A DNA stretch of 64,000 nucleotides from Lysobacter silvisoli (GCF_003382365.1 NZ_QTSU01000001.1:682001-746000), one strand, 5' to 3'. Numbered from the stretch's first letter, positions 9,148 to 17,749 are shown. Made by a program: numbers and translations. The notes: generated from the sequence alone by a model not told the origin.

Positions 9148-10857
9148 CTACCGCTCCACCTCGGAAAAATAGGTCCAAGCCCCCGTGCCGCTGCGCGAGT
9201 ACATCTTGCGCAGGCTGCCGCCCAGGGGCGAGCTGGCCGTGCGCACCACGTCGCAGATGCGGTCGCCGTCCATGTCGCGCAGTTCCAGTTGGGCCAGCAT
9301 CTGCGGCTGGGTGTTGAGGTAGCGCCACTGCGGCTGTGCGGTGGAGCGTGCCCACCAGGTGACGCCGGTGGTCATGAACTCGTCCAGCGTGCCGTCGCCG
9401 TCGAAGTCGCAGCGACCCAGCCGGGTGGTGGGGTCGGCGATGCCGTAGCGGTTGTTGGGACGCACCTGGATGGGCCGGGTGATGTCGCCGTCGGTGTCGC
9501 CGTTCTGGGCGATGGCGCTGCCTTGGCTGCCTAGCCGGAAGGCGTTGCCGTCGACCACGGCCTTGTCGGTGGGGTTGCCGCGGATCTTGATCGCGTAGCC
9601 GGCGTCGTAGAGCACGGTGTTGCGCTCGATCAGCATGGTTTCTCCGGCGATGCCGCAGCAATAGTCGCCGCCCAACACGGTGGAGTCCTCGCCGTGCATG
9701 TCGATCTGGTGGGTCTGCCAGCAAATGCTGATGAGGCTGTCGGTGCAATGCCGGCCGCCGCCGGACAGGATCAGGTTGTCGCGCGCGGTGTAGCCGGAGT
9801 AGTCGCCCGCACCGTTGCTGCTGTCGCCCGAGATGGCGTGGCGGTTTTCGTCGAAGGCGTTGCGTTCGATCAGGGCGTAGGCGCCGTAACCCACGTTGAC
9901 GCCGTAGCCGAAGCCGGCTCCGTGGCGGTTGTGGTGGATGTGGTTGTTGCGGATCTGCAGCGTGGTGCGCGCGTTGGTGAGGCGGCCTCGGGTCGTGCCT
10001 GGCGCGGCGGCGTCGCGCACGTCGATGGCGGCGCCGCTCCAGTGGAAGATCTCCATGTTGGAAATCTCGATAGCCTCGATCGGCGGGTGATCGGAAAACG
10101 GCACGATGCGGATGGCCGTTTCCTTGCGGTCGCCGTTGGCCAGGTAATCCGTGGGCCCGCGCAGGCGGAAGCCGGACAGCGCGACGCGGTCGCCGCGCAC
10201 GTCGAATAGGGCCAGATTGCGGCGTTCGTCGGTCACGTAGATCAGCGGGCCGGGGCGGCTCAGGCTGCGTTCGCAGCCGGGCGAGGCGATGATCGAATGC
10301 CCGCTGAGGGTGAGCTGAGAGAGGCCGGTCATGTCGATTTCCACGCCGCAGCGCAGCTCGATCGTGCGCACGCCTTCGGCGGCGACGGCAGCGGCGAGCA
10401 GTTTGGCGGGGGTCGGCGTGTCCGGCGCAATGACGACGCGCTCGGGGTAGGTCACCGCCACCTGCGCCGAGGCGCTGGTCTGCGAGCGCACGCCCAGCCG
10501 CGTTTGGCTGACCACCAGGTGGTACTGGCTGTTCGCGGAGGGTGCGACCTGCCGGCTGCCGTTGCGGCCGACCAGGGCTCCGGCCACGGTGATCGAAACG
10601 CCCGTGCAGTGGCGCGGCACGGTGACTGCCCAGCTGAGCCGGCTGGATTGGCCGTACAGCACGGTGGCCGGGCTGGCGGTCAGGCGCAGCGAGGCCTCGG
10701 TGATGCAGGGCGAGGGTTCCGCGTCGCGATCGGGCCCGCTGCGTTCGCGCGCGCCGACGCTGCCCAGGGCGGCGAGCGAGAGCAACAGGCAGGCGGCCGT
10801 GGTGCCCAGGACCCTATTCGGAAAGCCCGGCATCCTTGCGTGAGGTCCCATCGACAT
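9148..10857 (-). CDS. Secreted right-handed beta-helix protein with C-terminal Asp-rich calcium loops
   Basis: The 569-residue product has a signal peptide (hydrophobic LLLSLAALGSVGA) and an Ig-like N-terminal region (residues of about 50-140). A parallel beta-helix follows (pectate-lyase/NosD style) with repeated IRNNHIHHN, IERNAFDEN and IERNTVLYD turns. The C-terminus has two DFDGDGTLDE and DMDGDRICD loops like FG-GAP or dockerin calcium sites. Such proteins bind or cut polysaccharides outside the cell. The catalytic class cannot be assigned. Confidence 0.85.
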   Translation of the reverse strand: MSMGPHARMPGFPNRVLGTTAACLLLSLAALGSVGARERSGPDRDAEPSPCITEASLRLTASPATVLYGQSSRLSWAVTVPRHCTGVSITVAGALVGRNGSRQVAPSANSQYHLVVSQTRLGVRSQTSASAQVAVTYPERVVIAPDTPTPAKLLAAAVAAEGVRTIELRCGVEIDMTGLSQLTLSGHSIIASPGCERSLSRPGPLIYVTDERRNLALFDVRGDRVALSGFRLRGPTDYLANGDRKETAIRIVPFSDHPPIEAIEISNMEIFHWSGAAIDVRDAAAPGTTRGRLTNARTTLQIRNNHIHHNRHGAGFGYGVNVGYGAYALIERNAFDENRHAISGDSSNGAGDYSGYTARDNLILSGGGRHCTDSLISICWQTHQIDMHGEDSTVLGGDYCCGIAGETMLIERNTVLYDAGYAIKIRGNPTDKAVVDGNAFRLGSQGSAIAQNGDTDGDITRPIQVRPNNRYGIADPTTRLGRCDFDGDGTLDEFMTTGVTWWARSTAQPQWRYLNTQPQMLAQLELRDMDGDRICDVVRTASSPLGGSLRKMYSRSGTGAWTYFSEVER

Positions 10858-11033
10858 GGCCGCGTCCTGGCGTGAAGGTTGTCCTCGGCTAACGCGGCGG
10901 CTCAGCCGTGGCGGCCAAAATGAAAGTTGGGGTAGGCCGGTGCCGGCGCCGTCGCAAGTTTGGTTTGGCGATAGCCAGGTGCCGCACCGCTGGGCAAACT
11001 CCTGGCTGGTTCTTTGGTTTGGAGGCTGGGCCC

Positions 11034-11216
11034 ATGGGCGAATCGTTGTTGGACAAGCACGCTCCCGCTACCGAGCACGACGAGCGCATCGCCGCCATCC
11101 TGGCCGCGGGCGTGGCCGCGTCGCTGAGCCCGGTGGGCACGCAGCCCGAGCTGGCGGCGCGGGCGGTGCGGATTTATCGGGAAGTGTTGGGCAAGTTGCG
11201 CAGCGATTACGCGTAA
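11034..11216 (+). CDS. Small 60-aa hypothetical protein
   Basis: A short acidic-helical protein starts at an ATG just after GGAGGCTGGGCCC, which contains a GGAGG site. The pattern AILAAGVAASLSPVG...LAARAVRIYREVL looks like a folded helical pair. No family is recognised. The gene stands alone between the beta-helix gene and a REP pair. Confidence 0.5.
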   Translation: MGESLLDKHAPATEHDERIAAILAAGVAASLSPVGTQPELAARAVRIYREVLGKLRSDYA

Positions 11217-11245
11217 GCAGGCGTCGTCGTCATCTGTTTATGCGG

Positions 11246-11343
11246 TCTGTGGGAGCGGCGTGAGCCGCGGTTGCGACCTCGCTGGCCGGTGTGGTTTCAG
11301 CTTGGATCGCGACATCCATCGCGGCTCACGCCGCTCCTACAGG
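11246..11343. repeat. Inverted pair of REP palindromes (GGAGCGGCGTGAGCCGC family)
   Basis: Two copies of the REP core lie head to head about 50 bp apart. The left is GGGAGCGGCGTGAGCCGCGG (11251-11270); the right, read on the minus strand, is GTAGGAGCGGCGTGAGCCGC. Each can form a GCGGC/GCCGC hairpin, so the pair is a REPIN. Such elements are spread by RAYT transposases, which are not present in this window. Confidence 0.8.
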
Positions 11344-11349
11344 TAGGCG

Positions 11350-11937
11350 CTAGTCGGCAGCCTTATCGGGCAGGCGGGTGTCGATGGCGATCCAATTGGT
11401 CTCCCAGGTCTTGCCGCCATCGGCGGAGAAGGCCTGCTCGAAGCGCGCCGAGTCGCGGCCGACTTCGGAGATGACGAAGCGCACCAGCACCGCGCGGCCG
11501 TCCAGCTCTTCCAGACTGTAAAACTCGCCGCGGCCGCCCTGGAAGCCACCGAACTGCGGGCGGGTGAGCAGGCCGTTCTTCAGGCTGGCGTAGTTGAGCG
11601 ACCACTGCCGCGTTTGCGGGTTGTACAGGCGCAGGCTGGTGCCGTGGATGCGGCCGGCGGGGCCTTCCACGCGCAGTTCGACCAGGTTGGCGCGCCCGTC
11701 CATGAGCGGGAGCACCACGCTGGTGCCGTCGTATTCGGCCCATTCCTGCTGGCCGGACAGCGGGTTCAGCAAGCGCCGCACCTGGGTGCGCCAGCGGCCG
11801 AATTCCCAATCGAAGTCGTGCTGGCCGTCGTGGCCAGTGGCTTGCTGAGCAGCTTGCGGCGCCTGCGCGGAAGCGCTCACGGCCACCGCCACCAGCAGGC
11901 AACCCAGCATGAACCCGTATCGCAGCGCGTTTTGCAT
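11350..11937 (-). CDS. Exported protein with DUF1579-like beta-barrel
   Basis: The 195-residue product has a Sec signal peptide ending ...VSASAQA and then a beta-rich domain starting HDFDWEFGRWRTQVRRL, the usual opening of DUF1579-like/heme-carrier-like proteins. Function is unknown. A start at 11946 is equally possible (three more residues). It diverges from an HxlR-type regulator across about 50 bp. Confidence 0.78.
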   Translation of the reverse strand: MQNALRYGFMLGCLLVAVAVSASAQAPQAAQQATGHDGQHDFDWEFGRWRTQVRRLLNPLSGQQEWAEYDGTSVVLPLMDGRANLVELRVEGPAGRIHGTSLRLYNPQTRQWSLNYASLKNGLLTRPQFGGFQGGRGEFYSLEELDGRAVLVRFVISEVGRDSARFEQAFSADGGKTWETNWIAIDTRLPDKAAD

Positions 11938-11989
11938 CGTCGGCATCCGTCTCGCATGATGGCCGCCACAGTGCTGGCGCGAGGCCGCC

Positions 11990-12388
11990 ATGAGCAAGAA
12001 CGCACCTGCAGGTAACCGTGACCGGTCCGATCCGCAGCAGGCCTGCCCCTTGGCGGCCGCGTTCGGCGCGGTCGGCGGGCGCTGGAAGCTGACCATCCTG
12101 TATTGGCTGGCCCACGGCGAATTGCACTTCGCCGGGCTCACGCGCCGGGTCGCGCCGATCTCGCACAAGGTGCTGACCCAGCAGCTGCGCGAGTTGCAGG
12201 CCGACGGCCTGGTGCAGCGCCTGCCCACCGGCGCGGTGCCGGCGCCGGTGATCTACCGCCTGACGCCGTACGGCGAGACCTTGTTACCGCTGATCGAGAG
12301 CGTGCGCCTGTGGGGCGAAGGCCACTTGCGCCGCGGCGCCGGGCCGGTGGCGCGGGTTTGCGCGGAGACGGTGAGCCCGCGGCACTGA
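11990..12388 (+). CDS. HxlR-family winged-helix regulator
   Basis: The 132-residue protein has the HxlR core: CPLAAAFGAVGGRWKLTILYWLAHGELHFAGL, then ISHKVLTQQLRELQADGLVQR and YRLTPYGETLLPLIE. These regulators often sense electrophiles or control the divergent neighbour; here that is the DUF1579-like exported protein. Confidence 0.92.
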   Translation: MSKNAPAGNRDRSDPQQACPLAAAFGAVGGRWKLTILYWLAHGELHFAGLTRRVAPISHKVLTQQLRELQADGLVQRLPTGAVPAPVIYRLTPYGETLLPLIESVRLWGEGHLRRGAGPVARVCAETVSPRH

Positions 12389-12459
12389 GTCGGGTGCGCG
12401 CCTGAGTCCGTGTCTCCGCGCGCGGCGGCGCTAGCGCGACGTTCCTGCGCGCGCGCCGG

Positions 12460-12706
12460 TCACGTGGCCTGCTTGCGGTGCACGCGCGGCCCGGGAGCCG
12501 ACGGCGGCGCGGATGCCGACGATGCCGATTCCGACGATGCCGATTCCGACTGAGCGGATTGCGACGGTGATGATTGCGCCGCGGTGGGTTGCGCAGGCTC
12601 GTCCGCACCGCGCGATTCGCGCTTCCTGGCGTCCTTTTTCTTCCTGTTTGCGCTTCTTGGCCAGTTCGCGCTGGCGTTTCTCGAAGGCGTAGTTGGGCGT
12701 GGGCAA
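12460..12706 (-). pseudogene. Small basic/Ser-rich protein gene with a 1-nt frameshift
   Basis: A TTG at 12706 after a CGGAGA site opens a basic helical frame (PTPNYAFEKRQRELAKKRKQEE). In the same frame the rest becomes an unlikely IGIVGIGIVGI string. Moving one base at the A5 run (T5 on plus, 12635-12639) gives KDARKRESRGADEPAQPTA, then a Ser/Ala/Pro-rich tail ending VHRKQAT with a stop at 12460-12462. Removing one A restores one reading frame of about 80 residues. This may be a real mutation, a homopolymer error or slippage. The gene follows 12725-12988 and is the third member of the operon headed by the YkgJ gene. Confidence 0.65.
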
Positions 12707-12724
12707 AGGCGGTCTCCGTGCGAG

Positions 12725-12988
12725 TCAGCTAGAGGATTTGGATTCGGCGGTGTCCGCAGGCGCGGCGGCCTCGGCGTCGGTACCGATGCGGCGCAGCGCG
12801 CGGGTAATGCCGAGCACTTCGATGCGGCCGCCGGCGCGGTGGAACGCTTCCAGATCGGCCGCCAGGCGCTCGTGGGTCAGGCCGTTGCGATCGGGGGGCT
12901 TGCGCGACGAGAACGCGTGGCCGGTCTTGGGCGGCGCGGCCGGCGCGGGCGGGGTCGGGGCAGGGGCGGGCTTCTTCGGGGACGGCAT
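12725..12988 (-). CDS. Small 87-aa protein, Pro-rich N-terminus
   Basis: The product has a Lys/Pro/Ala-rich head (about 20 residues) then a conserved-looking helical core, NGLTHERLAADLEAFHRAGGRIEVLGITRALRRIG. The core looks like a small DNA- or RNA-associated family, but I cannot name it. The ATG lies 12 nt after the YkgJ gene stop, and the gene is 18 nt before the frameshifted small gene, so the three form an operon. Confidence 0.78.
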   Translation of the reverse strand: MPSPKKPAPAPTPPAPAAPPKTGHAFSSRKPPDRNGLTHERLAADLEAFHRAGGRIEVLGITRALRRIGTDAEAAAPADTAESKSSS

Positions 12989-12999
12989 GGGAGCTCCGG

Positions 13000-13377
13000 T
13001 CAGTACAGTCTCAGCGGGATGCCGCGAGCGTTGCGGTCGGCGTAGTCGGCGCGCACCTCCAGGCAATAGGGGCCGGCCATGGCGAAACGGCGGCAGACCT
13101 GCGGGCGGGAGTGGTAGATCGAGCACTGCATGCGCGTGGCGTCCACCGCCACGCACCAGCCTTCCTCGTCGCGCGCCATCACCTCCAGGCCGGCGGCGGT
13201 ACGCGCCGACAGATGCGGGGGGATGCGGTCTTCCGGCTGCAGCACCACGGTCAGGCGGCAGCAGACGGCGTCGCAGCGGCCGCAATCCGGCGCCGGGGCG
13301 GAGGCGCCCATGGCCGGGGTCTGCGGCGGCACGAGCGGCGGAGGCGTATTGGGTCCGGTGGACCCGGTGATCGGCAT
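13000..13377 (-). CDS. YkgJ-family cysteine-cluster protein
   Basis: The 125-residue product has the cluster CGRCDAVCC (CxxCxxxCC), a CSIYHSRPQVCRRF motif and a further Cys, as in the UPF0153/YkgJ family, which is thought to bind zinc or an iron-sulphur cluster. The in-frame ATG at 13377 places the cluster after a short Pro-rich head. Confidence 0.88.
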   Translation of the reverse strand: MPITGSTGPNTPPPLVPPQTPAMGASAPAPDCGRCDAVCCRLTVVLQPEDRIPPHLSARTAAGLEVMARDEEGWCVAVDATRMQCSIYHSRPQVCRRFAMAGPYCLEVRADYADRNARGIPLRLY

Positions 13378-13790
13378 AGGCGCTCCCGTGGGGGCGTCGC
13401 TCCGGGCAGGAGCGCAAACGCGGAAGGGAAGCGCAGCGAGCGACGGCGTTAGCGGTCGGACGGGACGCACGTGGCAACGCAGTGCTGCCCCATCCTACGC
13501 CATTGCGGCCGCGGGTGCTTAGCCGCGGCCGTAGCAACACCGCTGGCGCCGTCGCTGCAGCGCCTTACGGCGAGTTGCCGGATCGCGCGGGGCGCTGGCG
13601 GGAGCGACCGTGCGCCGCGGGCGCGGCTGTTACGGCCGCTGGAACGAAAAGACGGATGAGGGCTATGCCTGTTGGATGTTCGTGAAGAACCGCGCCCGGC
13701 AATCCGACGCCGCGTTAACCGCCAGGGCATCAAGGTCGGCTACAGCAGGATCGCAGGAAACAGGCGCGCTCAACGCCACAGGAGCATCCG
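13378..13790. other. 413-bp intergenic stretch with a long hairpin
   Basis: No gene is supported. The stretch must hold the promoter of the YkgJ operon and that of the VOC-like gene at 13791. A 9-bp stem, CGGCCGCGG and CCGCGGCCG with an 8-nt loop, spans 13506-13531. It has no T run, so it is more likely a structural hairpin than a classical terminator. Confidence 0.5.
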
Positions 13791-14213
13791 ATGCCGCTGA
13801 AGGTGATGGCCCAATTGGCGTTCGATGGCGACTGCCGGCAGGCATTCGAGTGGTATGCCGAGGTCTTCGACGGCGAGATCGCGGTAATGAACTCGTTGGG
13901 CGGCACGCCTGGCGTTCCGCTGCCGCCGGGTTCCAAGTCGGCGGCGCCGGAATACATCCGCTATGCCGAAGTCCGGCTCGGCGACAGTGTCTTGCTGGGC
14001 AACGACGTGCCGGCCGACGAGTTCCGCCCGATGCAAGGTTTCAACGTCGCCCTGCATGCCCGCAGCGTGACCGAGGCCACGCGCCTCTTCGAGGCTCTGG
14101 CCGAGGGCGGTCGGGTCCAGGCGCCGCTGACGCGCATGCCGTGGGCGCCGCGCTTCGGTCAGCTGGTCGACCGCTACGGCACGCCTTGGCTGATCCTGGC
14201 CTTGGACGAGTAG
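13791..14213 (+). CDS. PhnB-like VOC protein
   Basis: The 140-residue product shows the PhnB/3-demethylubiquinone-methyltransferase-like VOC pattern: QLAFDGDCRQAFEWYAEVFDGEI at the start, EVRLGDSVLLGND in the middle and FGQLVDRYGTPWLI at the end. Such proteins are usually of unknown substrate. It appears to be transcribed alone. Confidence 0.88.
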   Translation: MPLKVMAQLAFDGDCRQAFEWYAEVFDGEIAVMNSLGGTPGVPLPPGSKSAAPEYIRYAEVRLGDSVLLGNDVPADEFRPMQGFNVALHARSVTEATRLFEALAEGGRVQAPLTRMPWAPRFGQLVDRYGTPWLILALDE

Positions 14214-14323
14214 GGCGCGGTGGCGCGGGCGTTGTCCTTACGTCGTGCTTACCGGAGTTTCACAGCACGCTGCTCGGCTGGCGCTTCAAATGCCTGCGTT
14301 GGATTCGCTACCGGGAGCACGCC

Positions 14324-14569
14324 ATGAAGCGCCACCGCTTCGCCGCCGCCTTGACCTTGCTGCTGCCCCTCTCAGCCGCCGCCGCGGTCATCACCGTCAG
14401 CGGCCAAGGCCAGAGCTACGACCCCGGCATCGCCTTGCAAGATGCGCGTGCCGACGCGGTCAGCCAATGCGCCGCGCAAGGCGGTACCCCGCTGGAGGAG
14501 ATCTACAACCACGTCACCCGCGCCAACCTGTGGCTGGCCAGTTCGATCTGGCGCTGCGAAGTGCCGTGA
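14324..14569 (+). CDS. Small exported protein, 81 aa
   Basis: A signal peptide (MKRHRFAAALTLLLPLSAAAAV) leads into a 58-residue mature chain with two cysteines (SQCAAQ and WRCEVP) that could pair. The phrase LQDARADAVSQCAAQGG looks like a short version of periplasmic DUF4189-type folds. No function is known. Confidence 0.72.
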   Translation: MKRHRFAAALTLLLPLSAAAAVITVSGQGQSYDPGIALQDARADAVSQCAAQGGTPLEEIYNHVTRANLWLASSIWRCEVP

Positions 14570-14580
14570 GCTAGGCGCGG

Positions 14581-15423
14581 CTAGCGCTTGCTGGCCAGCA
14601 CGCCGTCCAGCGCCAGTTCGGCCTTGAAGCCGGCCTTCTCCAGGCGCTTGGCGACCTCGCGCGGCACATCGCGGCCGCTGGTGAGTTTGTTGGGGCTGCC
14701 GGTGTAGTGGAACAGGCGGCCGCCGCGGCGCAGCACGCGCGCCAGGTGATCGTAGAACACCTGCGAGTACAGCTCGCCGGCGATGCCGAAGCGCGGCGGG
14801 TCGTGCAGCAGGGCGTCGAAGCTGGCGTCGTCCAGATGCGCGATGGCCTGGGAAACGTCGCCATGGGTCAGCTGCAGGCGGCCGCCGCTGGCGGGTGCGT
14901 CGGGGTCCGGCGACCAGGGGTTGAGCGTGCGCAGCCACAGCACGCTTTCGTTCTTTTCGAACGACTGGATGCGGGCCGCGCCGGCGTCCAGGCAGCAGGC
15001 GGCGAAATAGCCCAGGCCGCCGCAGGTGTCGAGCACCGCCTTGTTGCGCGGTTCGATCAACGCGACCTTGCGCCGCGCATCGTCCAGGGGCGAGGCCTTG
15101 GAGGTGGGCAGCATCTTGATGCCGTCGATCTCGAAGGTGGGCACGCCCCAGTCGGTGGGCACCAGCTTGATCAGCGAGCCGGCGTAGCGGGAGATCGGCG
15201 CGTAGTCCTCGCCGTCCCAGTAGTAGAGAGTGCGGTCCTTGAGCTCCGGTGGATAGGGGTAAGCCAGATCGCGGTACTGCCAAGTCTGTGCGTGCAGCGG
15301 GACTTCGCCTTGTGTGCGGCCCAAGTCCATGGACCCGCTCCAATGAGCGGCGCCGGCCTGGCGTGCGGCATGCAGGGCCAGGGCCAGCGGGCGGGTGAGC
15401 AGGGGACCTGTGTAGTGGGGCAC
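14581..15423 (-). CDS. Class I SAM-dependent methyltransferase
   Basis: The 280-residue product has a Rossmann methyltransferase core: LDTCGGLGYFAACCLDAGA (motif I, SAM loop), SFEKNESVL (acidic end of strand 2), and ALLHDPPRFGIAGELYS, where DPPRF is the motif IV of RNA/N-methyltransferases. The N-terminal 120 residues are beta-rich and may recognise the substrate. The DPPxF motif suggests RNA or nucleotide N-methylation, but the target is unknown. Confidence 0.85.
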   Translation of the reverse strand: MPHYTGPLLTRPLALALHAARQAGAAHWSGSMDLGRTQGEVPLHAQTWQYRDLAYPYPPELKDRTLYYWDGEDYAPISRYAGSLIKLVPTDWGVPTFEIDGIKMLPTSKASPLDDARRKVALIEPRNKAVLDTCGGLGYFAACCLDAGAARIQSFEKNESVLWLRTLNPWSPDPDAPASGGRLQLTHGDVSQAIAHLDDASFDALLHDPPRFGIAGELYSQVFYDHLARVLRRGGRLFHYTGSPNKLTSGRDVPREVAKRLEKAGFKAELALDGVLASKR

Positions 15424-15561
15424 GGCGGAAGACGGGGATAGGGGCCGTCAGGATAAGGGCTGGGCGTACCGCATGCAGCGCCGGGCGCTACCTGTCAGGT
15501 AATCGCAGAACGCTGGAGCGGATCGCATTGTGGTCGCCAGCCTAAGGCAGGGGTGTTCACG

Positions 15562-16272
15562 ATGAATTACGCATTCGCACGGTTGTGGGTCCTGGGCGTG
15601 CTGACGGCCGCCAGCGGTACGGCCGCGGCCCAGGCATCGGATTACCTGCGCACGGTGTTCGAAAATCCGCACGTGCGGGTGGTCGAACTGCTGATGCCGG
15701 TGGGCGCCAGCCTGCCCGGTCATGTGCAGCCTCCCGGCGTTCGGATCAGCGCGGGCAAGGCGCGTTTCCGCCTGGTGGCGTCGGACGGCTCGGCGCAGGT
15801 GCTGGACTACGATCCGGGCCAGATCCAGTGGGTGGGCGAGCCCGAACGGCGCACATGGACCGCGGTGGCGGGCGAGGCGCATGTGTTCTTCGTCGAGGTC
15901 AAATCCGCCGCGACCGGAACGGTACCGGCCGAGCCGGCGCTGGCGGCCGACCACGCCAGCCGCATCGACCCGGAGGGACATCGCGCGGTGATCGACAACG
16001 CGCACGTGCGCGTGCTCGACGGCTTCGGTCCGGCCGGTGCGGTCAGCCCGCCGCACAGCCATCCGCCGACGGTGCTGGTGAGCCTGAGCAAGTCGCGCTT
16101 CCGCGTGACCATCGATGGCCGCACCCGCGTGTTCGATTTCGAGCCGTACCTGGTGCGCTGGAACAACCACTTCACCCACCAATGGACCTTGCTGGCCGGC
16201 GAGCCGCGCGTGGTGATGGTGGAGCTGAAGTCCGCCGACGGCGATCCGGCGTACAAACGCAGGCGGCGCTGA
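15562..16272 (+). CDS. Exported bicupin-like protein
   Basis: A signal peptide (ending ...SGTAAAQA) precedes two similar cupin halves: NPHVRVVELLMPVGASLPGHVQPPGV and NAHVRVLDGFGPAGAVSPPHSHPPTV. The second keeps His pairs for metal binding; the first keeps only one. An upstream GTG at 15553 is also possible. The periplasmic substrate is unknown. Confidence 0.78.
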   Translation: MNYAFARLWVLGVLTAASGTAAAQASDYLRTVFENPHVRVVELLMPVGASLPGHVQPPGVRISAGKARFRLVASDGSAQVLDYDPGQIQWVGEPERRTWTAVAGEAHVFFVEVKSAATGTVPAEPALAADHASRIDPEGHRAVIDNAHVRVLDGFGPAGAVSPPHSHPPTVLVSLSKSRFRVTIDGRTRVFDFEPYLVRWNNHFTHQWTLLAGEPRVVMVELKSADGDPAYKRRRR

Positions 16273-16351
16273 CGCTGTTCACGGCCAGGCCGTGCCGGTT
16301 CGGCGTTGAACCGTGCGCTCGAGCGATAGGCGCTGCCTACAATAGGCGTTT

Positions 16352-16374
16352 GCCGCGGGCCTGCAGGCCGCGGC
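16352..16374. repeat. Short GC hairpin between cupin and NTF2 genes
   Basis: GCCGCGG and CCGCGGC, 7 bp each, surround a 9-nt loop. There is no T run on either strand. It could weaken read-through or be the remnant of a REP element. Confidence 0.4.
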
Positions 16375-16400
16375 CTACGCCAACCCAGGAGCCGTACCGC

Positions 16401-16937
16401 GTGCCCAAGCTTCGCGTCATTACCCTCGCGCTGTCCTTGTCCCTGGCGCTGTGCCAGACCGCCGTGGCCAAGCCCCATGGCAGCGCCGAAGACCAGGCCG
16501 CGATCCGGCAGGTGCTGGAGCGTTTCATGAGCTCGCTCAAGCACAAGGACAAGGCCGCCTACATGAGCCTGTTCTTCTCGGACAAGCCCGAGGACATCAC
16601 CTGGCAGTTCGTGTCCGAGGACACCCGCCTGGAGCACATCCGCAAGACCAAGCCCGATGCGATCAAGGCGCGGCAGATTCCGGGCAACAACTTCGTCGCC
16701 CTGATCGACGGCGCGGTGGCCGCGCCGCATCAGCAGGAGGAGCGGTTCTCCAACGTGCGCATCGACACCGACGGCGAGATCGCCTCGGTCTCGTTCGACT
16801 ACGTGTTCCTGTCCAAGGGCGAAAAGCAAAACTGGGGCAAGGAGATGTGGCAGCTGGTGCGCACCGAGCAGGGCTGGAAGATCATCTCGGTGGTCTACAC
16901 CATCCGCGACCGCTGGACGGCCGAAGCCGCGCGCTGA
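16401..16937 (+). CDS. Exported SnoaL/NTF2-like protein
   Basis: A GTG start after CCAGGAGCC gives a 178-residue product with a signal peptide (LSLSLALCQTAVA) and an NTF2-like cone: AIRQVLERFMSSLKHKDKAAYMSLF at the start, NVRIDTDGEIASVSFDYVF and WQLVRTEQGWKIISVVY at the end. Members of this fold are often accessory or unknown. The GTG was chosen since the signal sequence starts there. Confidence 0.85.
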   Translation: MPKLRVITLALSLSLALCQTAVAKPHGSAEDQAAIRQVLERFMSSLKHKDKAAYMSLFFSDKPEDITWQFVSEDTRLEHIRKTKPDAIKARQIPGNNFVALIDGAVAAPHQQEERFSNVRIDTDGEIASVSFDYVFLSKGEKQNWGKEMWQLVRTEQGWKIISVVYTIRDRWTAEAAR

Positions 16938-16946
16938 GCGCGAACG

Positions 16947-16974
16947 TCTCGCGGCCGCCGGGGAAGGCGGCCGC
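16947..16974. terminator. Bidirectional hairpin between convergent genes
   Basis: A perfect 11-bp stem, TCGCGGCCGCC and GGCGGCCGCGA, with a 6-nt loop lies just after the stop at 16937 and before the convergent stop at 16993. The U tract is weak. The position favours a shared terminator. Confidence 0.6.
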
Positions 16975-16992
16975 GATCGAGCCTTTGGTGCC

Positions 16993-17343
16993 TTATATGC
17001 CCGGCATGGGCAGGCACTCCATCACCTCGACCCCGTCGCCCGGGAAGATGGTGAAGTGCGGGTGGTTTTCGAACAGCTGGGCGGCGGCCTGGTGCGATTC
17101 GGCCTGGACCACGGTGTAGGCGGCCAGGGCGTTGCGGATGTCGGCGATGCCGTCGGGGCCGATGCGCTTGGTGGTGCCCAGCGGCGCGCCGTGGTCGACG
17201 ATGGCCGCGGCATGCTCGGTGACCCACTGCTGCCAGGCCTGCATGCCGGCCTGTTCGCGGGCCTGGCGCGTGGCCGGGTCCAGCGTCTTCCAGGTATCCA
17301 TGGACGCGGGCGAGCCGGTGAAAATGGCGAGGTACTGTTTCAT
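16993..17343 (-). CDS. YCII-related protein
   Basis: The 116-residue product starts MKQYLAIFTGSPASMDTW and has a DHGAPLG turn and AAYTVVQAESHQAAAQLFENHPHF, all of the YCII/DGPF-like dimeric fold. The family's function is mostly unknown. The gene stands upstream of a DUF4287 gene read in the same direction. Confidence 0.85.
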   Translation of the reverse strand: MKQYLAIFTGSPASMDTWKTLDPATRQAREQAGMQAWQQWVTEHAAAIVDHGAPLGTTKRIGPDGIADIRNALAAYTVVQAESHQAAAQLFENHPHFTIFPGDGVEVMECLPMPGI

Positions 17344-17399
17344 CTGCGGTGCTCCTTCTAGCTAACGAGAGGCGTTGGGGGGAGCAGAGCCGGCCGCGC

Positions 17400-17630
17400 T
17401 CAGCGGTCGCCTTCTTTCTTCATGCCTTTGAGCAAGGCCACGATGGCCATGGAGTGGCCGTGGCCCAGGTCGTAGTCCTGCTTCAGCCAGGCGATGACGT
17501 CGCCGGCCTTGATCCCGGGCAGCAGGCCCTTGGCGTTGGAATAGCCTTTCTGGGCGGCCATGGCGCGGAATTGGGCGGGGGTCTTGCCGGTCTTGGTCTG
17601 GATGGAGTCGAGGTAGGCCTGGAACGACAT
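17400..17630 (-). CDS. DUF4287-family small protein
   Basis: This 76-residue product reads SFQAYLDSIQTKTGKTPAQF...KAGDVIAWLKQDYDLGHGHSMAIVALLK, the typical DUF4287 helical domain. It is soluble, and its biological role is unknown. The gene lies between a YCII gene and the LysR remnant. Confidence 0.85.
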   Translation of the reverse strand: MSFQAYLDSIQTKTGKTPAQFRAMAAQKGYSNAKGLLPGIKAGDVIAWLKQDYDLGHGHSMAIVALLKGMKKEGDR

Positions 17631-17749
17631 CGGACAGCTCCTGATTCGGGGTGGCGAGCGCCCGCAGCGGGGCTCTTAACCAGGCGACGAACGCAGGCGG
17701 CCGGAATCGACACGGCCGGCAAACATTTTTTTTCGGCGCCCGTTGGGCC

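Noticed and set aside
13506-13531. Hairpin considered as an intrinsic terminator
   Set aside because: Stem is strong but no T run on either strand and no gene ends nearby.
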